Assembly: GCA_037349315.1 (NCBI GenBank)
Contig: JBAIAC010000030.1
Span: forward strand, 9,445,501-9,509,500
DNA length: 64,000 nucleotides
Reading direction: 5' to 3'
Source of the DNA: Chelydra serpentina
Taxonomy: Eukaryota; Chordata; Testudines; Chelydridae
The position numbers were made by a program, and so were the translations under genes. The number at the start of each line of letters is the position of its first letter. The stretch's first letter is position 1. The notes under the pieces are model-generated. The model ran no database searches, was not told the DNA's origin, and saw only the letters and a program-made list of their open reading frames with translations. Positions 27,301 to 39,300 of this stretch are shown piece after piece.

Positions 27301-30300
27301 AATCAGCAGACAAGCGATTTGCCTCAACCTCCCACCCCGCCATAAACGTCTTCCCCCTTGCTCTCACAGAGATTGTGGAGCACACAGCAAGCTGCAATCA
27401 CAATGGGGATATTGGTTTGGCTGAGATCAGAGCGAGTCAGTAAGCTTCTCCATCTCCCTTTGAGACGTCCAAAAGCACACTCCACCACCATTCTACACTT
27501 GCTCAGCCGGTAGTTGAAGAGCTCCTTTTCAGTGTCCAGGGCGCCTGTGTAGGGCTTCATGAGCCAGGGCATTAGCGGCTAGGCTGGGTCCCCGAGGATC
27601 ACTATAGGCATCTCCACATCCCCAACAGTTATTTTGTGGTCCGGGAAGTAAATACCTTCCTGCAGCCATCTAAACAGACCAGAGTTCCTGAAAACACGAG
27701 CGTCATGAACCTTGCCCGGCCATCCGACATTGATGTTGGTAAAACGTCCTTTATGGTCCACCAGTGCTTGCAGCACCATAGAAAAGTAGCCCTTTCGGTT
27801 AATGTACTGGCTGCCCTGGTGGTCCGGTCCCAGGATAGGGATGAGAGTTCCATCAATAGCCCCACCGCAGTTTGGGAATCCCATAGCCGAAAAGCCATCT
27901 ATGATCACCTGCACGTCTCCCAGGGTCACTACCTTTGAGAGCAGCAGCTCAACGATTGCGTTGGCTACTTGCATCACAGCAACCCCCACGGTAGATTTGC
28001 CCACTCCAAATTGATTCGCGACTGACCGGTAGCTGTCAGGTGTTGCAAGCTTCCAGAGGGCTATGGCCACTCGCTTCTGGATAGTCAGGGCTGCTCGCAT
28101 CCGGGTGTCCTGGCGCTTCAGGGCAGGGGACAGCAACTCACAAAGTTCCAGGAAAGTGCCTTTACACATCCAAAAGTTTCGCAGCCACTGGGATTCATCC
28201 CAAACCTGCAGCACTATGCGGTCCCACCAGTCCGTGCTTTTTTCCCGGGCCCAGAATCGGCGTTCCACTGCATCAACATGATCCATTGCCTCCGTGATGT
28301 CCAGGGACCGGGGTCCCGTGCTTTGTGAGAGGTCTGTGCCCCTCTCAGAGTTAATGTCCTCAAGGCGCTTCCGTTGCCTCCTCACCCTATTTAACAGCAT
28401 CTACCTCTGGAAAAGGTGGACGATAAGGCGCGAGGTGCTGACAACGGACAGAACAGCGATGATCGCAGAGGGCTCCATGCTCGCGGTCCTGTGGCGTCCG
28501 CGCTGTCAATCACCAGAAAAGGGCGCGAACTGATTGGCCGCCGGCGCTTTCACGGAAGGAGGGCGGGAGTGAGGGGGAATGGCGGGAGTGAGGGTTGAAT
28601 GACGACATTTACCCAAAACCACCCTCAATACATTTTTTGCCCCAGCAGGCACTGGGGGCTAGACCCAGAATTCCAATGGGCGGCGGGGACTGCGGGAACT
28701 GTGGGATAGCTACCCACAGTGCACCGCTTGCAATGTCGACGCTTGCACCGTTGGTGTGGACTCACAAACTCGAATTAATGTCCTTGGTGTGGATTCACAC
28801 AGTCGACTTTGTAATATCGGTTTCACAAATTCGGTTTAAGAAAAATCGAACTACTCTCGTAGTGTAGACATACCCTTAGTTCCCCTGTAACCGTAGTACC
28901 TTATGTAAACATCTTGAATTTTTAATATGGACTTCACTGACTTGAGTGCCAAAACAAAAATAAGAACCAGTGACTGTATTTCTTGCAAACCAAAGATTTT
29001 GCAGGCCCTAATTTTATTTTCTTTAAAAATGTATTCTTTTTGCTCCTCTCTTTCAGGCCATTAAGTGTTGTGTTGCTAATGTTGTTCCAAAACAAGGAGA
29101 GTGGAACAAAGACTGTGCTAGCATTATTACCCCTCTGCTCGTGGGACAATACTGTTCGGTGACTGTTGTTGACCTATTACAGGAGGAGATGATGACGTGT
29201 TTCGCTGTAGATGTTGTCCTGACAGGTTATGGTAAGATGGGTTTGATTGTTCAGGGACATATCATCAAAATTGTCAGTTGTGATTCTCATTTCTGTTCCC
29301 TCTTAAAGCGTTTTACAGAAATGAGATCTCTCACTTTTTACCTAAAATGTTTAGTTTTCTAGTCTTAGAAATTTGAATTGCTGCAAAAGTTGTGTGTCTT
29401 GATTGACTTAATCTCATGCTTTGTTGACTACCTTTATAAACTTAATTTCTTCAGTAGTGAACCTTTTTTTATTATCCAGACTTTCTAAATTATCTTGTTA
29501 ATTTTCTTCCCATGTGGTGCTAGTCTTTATAGAGCTCTTGTATACTGGCATGTAGTGACTTGGGGTTATTTCCTTACATTCTTTCTTACTGTAATAGTAA
29601 TTTTTTTCCACGCTGTTTACTTTGAGGTAGTTGCCTTTTCCAGGCACAATTGTAACTCTGCCCTTTAGTGATGTTACTAATGTGATTGTGACTAATGTGT
29701 CTTTGTTTTTGTGGTCCTAGTGTACATAACATGGATTTTCAAAGACCTATCCGATTTTATTTTTCCCCTCAAGTCATTGCTACAGGGCAGATTTAAGGTT
29801 GTTTGGGTTCCTAAGCTGTGCATTTCTTAGCTTAACATGTTTGTATTTCTTTTAATTATTACCTTAACTTTGAATTTCCTGAGTTTGTAATGGTTTTGAA
29901 AACTGTTTTTTTTTTAGTCCTTAAATTACTGGTACATACTTTTAACCTTAAACCCAGCTTCTACGAGGTTTTTTTTTCTTCTGGGAGTTTACTTATTTTT
30001 TAAAAAATTTACTTACAATTACATACTAAAGTAACTAATATAAAAACTAAACAAGAATTTCCCCCCCACAAATGCTACAATGTGATATTTCTAATTATTT
30101 GAAGACATCATACCAATCTTAAATCTTTACATGTTAAGGACAGAGTCCTCAGCAGAAAAGAGTAGCATGAAGCAGCCGGAGTGTATTGACAGTTACGCAG
30201 CTATAAACTCAGACTTGCATTGTTATAACAGCTGAGATATACTAGTGGATCTGGACCTACGTTTGCAATTAATGTATTGGTTTTGATGGCTCTTTGTGAA

Positions 30301-33300
30301 ACCAGTGCTGTGTGAAGAGGGGGGGCAGGGAGAGCTCAGTTCTATTTTACCTGCTCTTTTAGGGTTCCCATTGTGCAGCTGCTTTGGTGTGCAGTGCTGC
30401 ATTAGAACATAAGAACGGCCATACTGGGTCAGACCAAAGGTCCATCAAGCCCAGTATCTTGTCCTCTGACGGTGGCCAATGGAAGATGCCCCAAAGAGAA
30501 TGAACAGACGGGTTATCAAAAAGTGATCCATGCCCTGTCCCCAATCCCAGCTTCTGGCAAATAGAGGCTACGGACACCAATCCTGCCCATCCTGGCTAAT
30601 AACCATTGATGGACCTGGCTTCCATGAATCTATCTAGCTCCCTTTTGAACCCCGTTTATAGTATTGGCCTTCACAACACCCTCTGGCAAGGAGTTCCAGA
30701 GGTTGACAGTGCGTTGCCTGAAAATATACTTTCTTGTGTTTGTTTTAAACCTGCTACCTATTAATTTCATTTGGTGGCCCGTTGTTCTTGTATTATGAGA
30801 AGGAGTAAATAACACTTCCTTATTTACTTTCTCTGTACCACTCATGATTTTATAGACCTCTATCATATCCTCCCTTAGTCGCCTCTTTTCCAAGCTGAAA
30901 ATTCCCTGTCTTATTAATCTCTCCTCATACGGAAGCCGTTCTATACCTCTAATCATTTTTGTTGCCTTTTTCTGAACCTTTTCTAATTCCAATATATCTT
31001 TTTTGAGAGGGGGCAACCACATCTGCACACAGTATTCAAGGTGTGGGCATACCATGGATTTATATAGAGGCAATATGATATTTTCTGTCGTCTTATCTAT
31101 CCCTTTCTTGATGATTCCCAACTTTCTGTTCGCTTTTTTGACTGCCGCTGCCCAATGAGTGGATGATTTCAGAGAACTATTCACATTGACTCCAAGATCT
31201 CTTTCTTGAGTGGTAACAGCTAATTTAGACCCCATCATTGTATTTGTATAGTTAGGATTATGTTTTCCAATGTTCATTACTTTGCATTTATCAACATTAA
31301 ATTTCATCTGCTATTTTGTTCCCTAGTCACCCAGTTTTGTGAGATCCCTTTGTAGCTCTTCGCAGTCTGCCTGGGACTTAACTATCTTGAGTAGTTTTGA
31401 ATCATCTGCAGATTTTGCCACCTCACTGTTTACCCCTTTTTCCAGATCGTTTATGAACACGTTAAATAGGACTGGGCCCAGTACAGATCCCTGGGGGACA
31501 CCACTATTTACCTCTCCATTCTGAAAACTGACCATTTATTCCTACCCTTTGTTTCCTATCATTTAACCAGTTAACAATCCATGAGAGATTGTTATCCCTC
31601 TTATCCCATGACCGCTTATTTTGCTTAAGAGCCTTTGATGAGGGACCTTGTCAAAGGCTTTCTGAAAATCTAAATTCAGTATATCCGCTGGATCTCCTTT
31701 GTTCCCATACTTGTTGACTCCCTCAAAGAATTCTAGTAGATTGGTGACGCATTATATTCCTTTGCAAAAACCATGTTGACTATTTCCCAACAAATGATGT
31801 TCATCTATGTGTCTGACAATTTTGTTTCAACCAATTTGCCCGGTACTGAAGTGAGGCTTACTGGCCTGTAGTTGCCAGGGTCACCTCTGGAGCCCTTTTA
31901 AAAAATTGGCGTCATACAAGCTATCCTCCAGTCAGTTGGTACAGAAGCTGATTTAAATGATAGGCTACAGATGACAGTTAGTAGTCCTGCAATTTCACAT
32001 TTGAGTTCCTTTAGAACTCTTGTGTGAATACCATCAGGTCCTGGAGACTTATTACTGTTTAGTTTATCAATTTGTTCCAAAGCCTCATCTAATGACATCT
32101 CAATTTGGGACAGTTCCTCAGATCTGTCACTGAAAAAGAATGGCTCAGGTTTGGGAATCTCCCTCACATCCTCAACAGTGAAGACCGATGCAAAGAATTC
32201 ATTTAGTTTCTCCGCAATGGCCTTATCTTTGAGTGCTCCTTTAGCATCTCGATCGTCCAGTGGCCCCACCTGTTGTTTAGCAGGTTTTCTGCTTCTGATG
32301 TATTTAAAAAAATGTTTGCTATTACTTTTGAAGTGTTTGGCTAGCTATTCTTCAAATTCTTTTTTGGTCTTTCTAATTATATTTTTATACTTCATTTGCC
32401 AGAGTTTATGCTCTTTTCTATTTTCCTCATTAGGATTTATCTTCCAGTTTTTAAAGGATGCCTTTTTGCCTCTCACTGCTTTGTTTACTTTGTTGTTTAG
32501 CCATGGTGGCTCTTTTTTGGTTCTCTTACTATGTTTTTTAAATTGGGGTATACATTTAAGTTGAGCCTCTATTATGGTGTCCTTAAAAAGTTTCCATACA
32601 GCTTGCAGGGATTTTACTTTTGGTACTGTACCTTTTTAATTTCTGTTTCACTAACCTCCTCATTTTTGTGTAATTCCCCTTTCTGAAATTAAATTAAATA
32701 CCACAGTGTTGGACCGATGTGGAGTTTTCCCCACCACAGGGATGTTAAATTTAATTATATTATGGTCACTATTACCATGCGGTCCAGCTATATTCACCTC
32801 TTGGACCTGAACCTCCACTTAAAACTAAATCAAGAATTGCCTCTTCTCTTGTGGGTTCCAGGACTAGCTGCTCCAAGAAGCAGTCATTTAAGGTGTCAAG
32901 AAGCTTTATCTCAGCATTGGTGTGCCATGTTAAGGCAGTGGTACCATCTAGTCTTTTAGTCACTGATGTCCATACTGTGCCTGCAGCCACAGAATCTTTA
33001 AAGAGTAGTGATATTTGAGCCAGCTAACTTACCAATGAGAACTCTTGACACACAACTAGTTTCCTTCATACTATTGAGTAATGATAGCAAATAGAACAGT
33101 TATCTATGAAAGGAAGAATGCTGATTGAGTTACAGTGGTCCCACTTCAGTTATCTGAGCCTGGCAGTAGCCCGTATAATCATAGCAGATATGTTGGTTAA
33201 TAACTTAGCTTAATTATAACCCAACTTCTTCAAATATAGGTTGTGCATGAGATAAAATTAATTTTTGTCTATATTGAGAGTTTGAAGTATTTGCGTTGTT

Positions 33301-36300
33301 CTACTCATTTGGGACAAAGCGAAGAGACTGTCTCATTCACTGAAGATCTTAAAGGACCCAGTTTTTAATTGACTAACTCATAAGCTAATGGATTTACTTA
33401 AAATTCTCAGGCCTCGTTCTGTACTCAAAGTGCTGTAAGTTGGGGGAAGATCTGGAGAGGTTGAATCCGGCTTGGTGTGACACATGAAAGTCAGCTATAA
33501 CTATAGAGTCGGGGCATGATACATTCAGTAGCAATTGTTATAGATATTTTGGTGAAGTGAAATTAGCAAGGCAATAATATTTGAGAAATGAGTGTTTTTA
33601 GGAAGCTTCTGAATAGTCAAACTACTCTGAAACTTGTGGGTATATATGTATCTATATCAAAATCTTATTCAGCACCCACGGTATGCTAGATACTTGACTA
33701 GAAAGTAAAATAGACTTAGTCTAGGTCAGCTTTTCCAGGGTTAGTAGTTTAGAGAGTGCTTTCAGAAAACATGATTTAAAAAACTAGTCTGAGACTGCCT
33801 TTGTATGGTAAATTAGTTTAATTTACATAAATATGTATTTTAGGGAAACACCTAGATAAAATACTTCTCGAAATGAGGCATGAATTGAGTCCAAAGAGGA
33901 AAGAAACTAAGAAAACAAACCCAGATACAGGTGAGTAAATCAGTCAGGCTTTTGAAAGATTGATCTGAAATTTGGGAATGGTATCTTCTCCTGTTTTGGA
34001 TGGTGTGGAGATAATGGTAAAGTTAGGTTGCTATCTGTTTCAAACTGTTACTTAAGATGTTGGACAGTGGCACTAACTTCAGTTCACTGTTGGGTGTGGT
34101 GTGTGTTCTTATTAGAATATTCACTCAGTAAAATAGCTTCTCTTATCATGTTTGTAATTCCTCAGGTACTGTGTTACAAAAGGGTTCTGCGGGAGAAAGA
34201 GAAAAAACAGCTGAAGATAAAGAACTGGTTCACATTAGAGATTTAGCCATAGAGGTTGTTTCCATATCTGTGGGAGATACATTTTCTGGTGTAGTTGCCC
34301 ATATTGAAACACCAGAAGACTTTTTCTGTCATCAGACGCATAATGGCCGTAAGTGATATATTCAAACAGGTCATTCTAAAGTAAAAGTGTTAACATAATT
34401 ATTTGTGCAAAAATGTTAAATTACAATTATATATACTATTTTCTTTTTAACAAAAAGCACCTGAAGGTCCCAAGGGAAGAAGGAAGGGAAATTGAGTTGG
34501 GGGAATAAACTAGGAGCCCTAGAATAAGAGCTGCATGCAACTTAAAAAAGCCTAGAATATCTGGTGAGGATTCAGTGGAGCCTCTGGGTCTAGGAGAGGC
34601 TGACAACAGCAGGATCCTATGGAACAGAGTTTCGCTTTCTTGTGTGGCCACTTGACAGAATTATTTTTTCTGCCTTGCTTGTACAAAAAAATGTGATTTT
34701 TTTTTTAATTTGTTGAACAGACCCAAAATATATTGTTTAATGCTGAACTGATTCTAAACTACTACTTATAGTGCAATATTTCCTTATAGCAGTTGCAGTT
34801 TGAGTGCTTATCATAGAATCATAGAATATCAGAGTTGGAAGGAACCTTAGAAGGTCATCTAGTCCAACCCCCTGCTCAAAGCAGGACCAATCCCCAATTT
34901 TTGCCCCAGATCCCTAAATGGCCCCCTCAAGGATTGAACTCACAACCCTGGGTTTAGCAGGCCAATGCTCAAACCACTGAGCTATCCCTCCCCCCCTGAG
35001 CTATCCCTCCCCCCCCCCTTGATGCCCCTATTCTTTCTTACGGCTAAGTCCACAGATTGTCAGTATGGGTCGCTGTCTGTCTGCCTGCTACTGCTACAGA
35101 ATCAGAGCTGATTGGATGGCAGACGAGGGACTAGCCACCACCTTCCAGAGACCCCTCTCCTTAGTTTTGGGTTTGTTCTGCCTCTAGTAGCTGCTACAGG
35201 GAAGTGGAATCTAGCACCTGCTGCAAGAGAGAATGGGGAAACAAAACCCAAAATATGAAGATGCAGTTTGTCTCCTACAGCGCCATTCCCAACTGCTCAA
35301 GTAACAGGCTATGAGGATGATGGAGAAAGGTCCAGACAGGAGACCAAGGCTATGTACCTCCTGCTCTGCATCCCTGCAATAAGTTTGTGCCTTGTTCTCC
35401 AGCTGCTGCATCCACTGGGTTGGAAGGTTTAGTTCTGGTGGCCTTATTCTGACCCAGAAGCTAGTTCCCCACTAGCAGGGTGTTTGACAGCCAGACTGTG
35501 AACGTCTTGAAGGATGGCGGAAAAATGGAGAGCCCTTCAGCCACCAGAGGCAAATTCATCAAAGGACAGCATTCTGGCACAGGGAAACCGTAGGTGGGCC
35601 CTGCTGAATCTGCCAGACACAGAGCAAGAAGTGGCTAGTAAGACTTTCAGGGCCCTCCTGTGACCTCCTGCAATGCAGGTCACATCATTACCACCACCCC
35701 TCCCCCCCACAATCCGTGTCAGGAAATTGTCTCCTTCCATTAGCCTCCGTGAAATTCAGGAATTCTGCATATATAGAGATATAGGGAAGAAGAAAGGAAT
35801 CGCATCAGGAAGAAATTATCTCCTGGGCTAGGCAGCTCTTGGGTTTGGTATGAAAAGCACCTTTACCTCAAAGTCTGCCATCTTGGAGCCATGGTCAGCA
35901 GCTTAGTGTCCCCTCACTAACATTTAGTCTGCTCTCAAAAGGGCAAAGATAAAGAGATGCATTTAGCAGAGGAGGTTCACAGGACTCCTCACCTGACTCA
36001 GATTCCAAATCCCCACCTTCCCTAAAGAGTAAAATTTAAAAACGGGGGGAAAGGTTTCAAGAAATTGCCACAGAAATATAGGAAAAAAACTTGGCCTGTT
36101 CTGAGAATAGCAGTTTCTTTGACTCATCACCAGAGCAAAAAAACTCTGCTCACAAGGTTTTGATCCAAGGAAAAAAATAATAATAAAAGGAATATAATTG
36201 TTTGTGTCTGGTTTTTCTTTATCTTCATCATCATTTAATTCATTTTCATCCTCATCTTCATGGGTATCCCCAAAGAAAAAGAAGACTAGGAAGTATGTTC

Positions 36301-39300
36301 AATCCAAGCCCCAGAGAGGAGAAAAATCAGCTTCTTGCCAACTGTCTGTCTGAAATGGGCCATCTTGATTATCACTACAAAAGTTTTTTCCTCCTGCTGA
36401 TAATATCAGTGCTCCTTAATTAATTAGCCTCTTAGAGTTGGTATGGCAAATTCCACCTTTTCATGATTTTCTGTATGTATATATATCTTCTTACTATACG
36501 TTCCATTCTGTGCATCTGATGAAGTGGACTGTAGCCCCACGAAAGTTTATGCTCAAATAAATTTGTTAGTCTCTAAGGTGCCACAAGTACTCCTGTTCTT
36601 TTTGCGGATACAGACTAACACGGCTGCTACTCTGATACCTGACATAGTGAGTGCAGCAGGAGTGCGTGCTGATAATTCCCAGTGGCTATTGCCAGCTCCA
36701 GGGGTCAGTTAGAGTTGTCTCTTAACTCCTTATTCCTTGGTTTTCAGAGGTTTGAATTTTGCTGAACTCCTGAAATGTCCTGGAAGGGCACTAGGAACCA
36801 CCAGCCAACTTTAACTCTGCATTAATGAAGTTTGTCATTGAATTAGATTTTTACAGAGCTGATGTGCCTTTACTGTCACAAGTTTTGACAAGTCTGTTCC
36901 AGCACTGAGACTGAAAAACCCTCCCATCCAGTTATACAGAAAGAAGTTGATTTTTGTCCACTGGAGAATTACCATTGATTATAGGAAACCTCTGTTCTTT
37001 CAGGCTTTTGGAAAATCCTTCTCTTGACACAAAAAGGAGTCTAACACTGTGATTTTTATGTAATAGATCAGTGGTTCCCAAACGGGGGTTCGTGAACCCG
37101 TGGGGGTTTGCAAAATGTTACAGGGGGTTCTCAGGAAAAAATTCCCTAATGGCGGACAGAGCTGTCCCTAGGGACCTTGGGCAGCACGGGGCCAGCAGCT
37201 CGGAGCCCCTGGACTTCCAAGAGCTAAGAAGATCAAAGCAAGCATATCTATCACATTGAGGAGATTTAAACTTATAAGAAATACAAAGGGAGGTGGATAT
37301 TTTTTTGCTGTTTTTAAAATTAAATAGGCAGCTAGTATTGTTTCTAAAAATTATTATGAACAAGTTTAAGCTTTGTTGTAACGTGTGTTATTTGCCTGGA
37401 ATGCTCAAGCCCTGAATGCTTGTGTAGGAGGAACTCTTTGAGTTGGGTTCTTAAATACCTTCATGCTGTTTCACATCTGATACTCCTTGATGAAACATAG
37501 GAGCCTTGTCTTATAACTGCCTTATTCAAAGTAATACAAGCTACGAAAGTGAGATCTTGGAAGAGTGTTGCCGTTTTCATAATGTAATAAAATACTGTAA
37601 TGATAAATAATAATTAATAAGTGTGTAATAAGAATGTCATAAAAACAAATTTTATATTTCCAAGATCACTACTTTTATAATTTATACGCAGGTAAAGGAG
37701 AAAATCCCTGGAAATATTCATTTTTAGGAGGGGGTTTGCGAGACTTGACATTTTAGTGAAAGGGGTTCACAGGTTGTTAAAGTTTGGGAACCACTGTAAT
37801 AGATTAATTTTAATTTTGTGCATTGAGTTAAAAGGGTTTGGCTTGTAATGCTTGCTTAAAGAAGTCTTGTTAATGAGTATTTTCCAAAAACATTTATTGT
37901 CAACAGGCCAGCTTGCTGAGCTTCAAGTATCCTTGGATGAATACTGTGACAAAATCCCCACTATCCCAAATTTCTGTCCAGCTGCTGGAGATGTCTGTTG
38001 TGCCCAGTTCACAGGTAAAGGAGAGGGAAAGGATGACTCTAAGTGGCTAATCGCTATTATGTTTAATTTCTTACCAAATTAAACTAAATCTCTATAAAGC
38101 ACTCTTAAATAGAGATGAGTGTCTATATTAGAGAGTTGCACCGATTAGTTAAACTTTTTTAGAAATATATTTAATTCAAAGATATTTCTGTGTGTAGACA
38201 GGGCTTTTAACATTTTACTTGGACCCAGTTTGCCTGTGGATACAGAATTTTCAGCCACATCTGTGGTAACCAATGTTGTGACCAGACTCCAGCTGTGATT
38301 AAGAGTCTGGAAAGGGTACTTGCACCAAGGAAACCGTAGCATTGGATAAATTCTTAGATAGAAATGCTTTTAGGGAAACCCTGAAGAAATTGCTAGCTGA
38401 CCTTGAGGGAAAAGCCCTTAGGCTGGAGGAAGAGAGTACTACCGATGTGCTAAATAAACAGTTTTCTTGTGTCCAGAAACCGTATGAGATACATAATACA
38501 AGAGACAAGACAAGGGGGAACAGAGAAGCAATGCAACATCCAGCACGGTTTACTTTGATATCGGCATGGGGATTCAGTCTTTGCTCATCTGTTTCGGTGA
38601 ACATAGTTGTGCTAGTGGAGTAAAGTTAGCTAATATCTCACTCTTACGTTTCCAAATGTCTTAACACAATCTAAACCAAATTGCTATCCCTTTTTTAACC
38701 TGAATGATTAGCCCTTTAGGTTGTTTCCAGGAGGAGGAAAAATTCATCATCACGTATTTCTTTATGAATAAACAGGATTGCATCGAAGTCTTGTTTCCCT
38801 GAGTGCAGTAGGAATTAAACAGGAGGCAGTTATTTGCCCATTGTCCTAAGCCCCTTTCCAGCTAGCACCTAGCCCTAAAATGTTCTAACTTAGCTTCTTC
38901 TCAGGGCCATGCTCCTAGTGCTTTTTCTGGCTGTCCCCTTCGCTTCTTGTTGCCTTTTCTGTCTGCTTCTGTTGTCTTTCTGCTGTTTCTGACAGATTCC
39001 TCTCCAGCAAATAATACCCAGTGAAATCCCTCTGGCCACATAGCTCTGTTTCTGGTGGGACTTGCGTGTGCCTTTGTTTTGAGCACTGATGTGCCCGTGT
39101 TTTGGGTGGAATCTCCTGTCGTTTCAGCTATCCAGTTCCATAAAGGAGCTTGTTTTTTATTATATTTATTTTGAATGAAGGTTGACTGTTATACTTAACA
39201 GCTTCAACAAGGTTTAACTCAACCCATGACTATTATAGTTCAGAGCCATTGCATTTTGTATTAATGTGTTGCCAAGAAATCCTTTTGGTGTTTAAGAATT

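Larger units (their letters stand above)
23780..28875. mobile_element. Harbinger DNA transposon (about 5.1 kb) with two genes
   Basis: The left end GGCCTGGTCTACACTA (23780-23795) and right end TAGTGTAGACATACCC (28860-28875) are imperfect inverted repeats. Flanking triplets are TGA and TTA, a 3-bp duplication with one mismatch. Inside are a plus-strand Myb/SANT-like gene (24388-26183) and a minus-strand DDE transposase (28400-27197) that converge, each followed by an AATAAA. A SINE is inserted near the left end (23834-24022). Two genes, a nuclease and a Myb-like partner, are the standard Harbinger content. Confidence 0.9.
15771..29056 (+). other. TDRD1 intron 8 (13.3 kb), densely filled with mobile elements
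   Basis: The intron runs from GTGAGT after exon 8 to the TTTCAG before exon 9. In order it holds an LTR (15827-16952), a second LTR (18138-19262), a Harbinger MITE (20120-20405), a DIRS-like remnant (about 20750-22250) cut by a Penelope-derived repeat, a hAT MITE (22630-22851) and the Harbinger element (23780-28875). Stretches 16953-18137, 19268-20119 and 22860-23779 showed no gene or named repeat. Confidence 0.85.

Noticed and set aside
27579..28400. Host HARBI1 gene
   Set aside because: The frame is flanked by Harbinger inverted ends, has a stop and a frameshift, and lies in an intron beside the transposon's second gene.
38342..38623. Charged 93-codon frame in intron 12
   Set aside because: TDRD1 exons 12 and 13 join in phase without it, and no domain was recognised.
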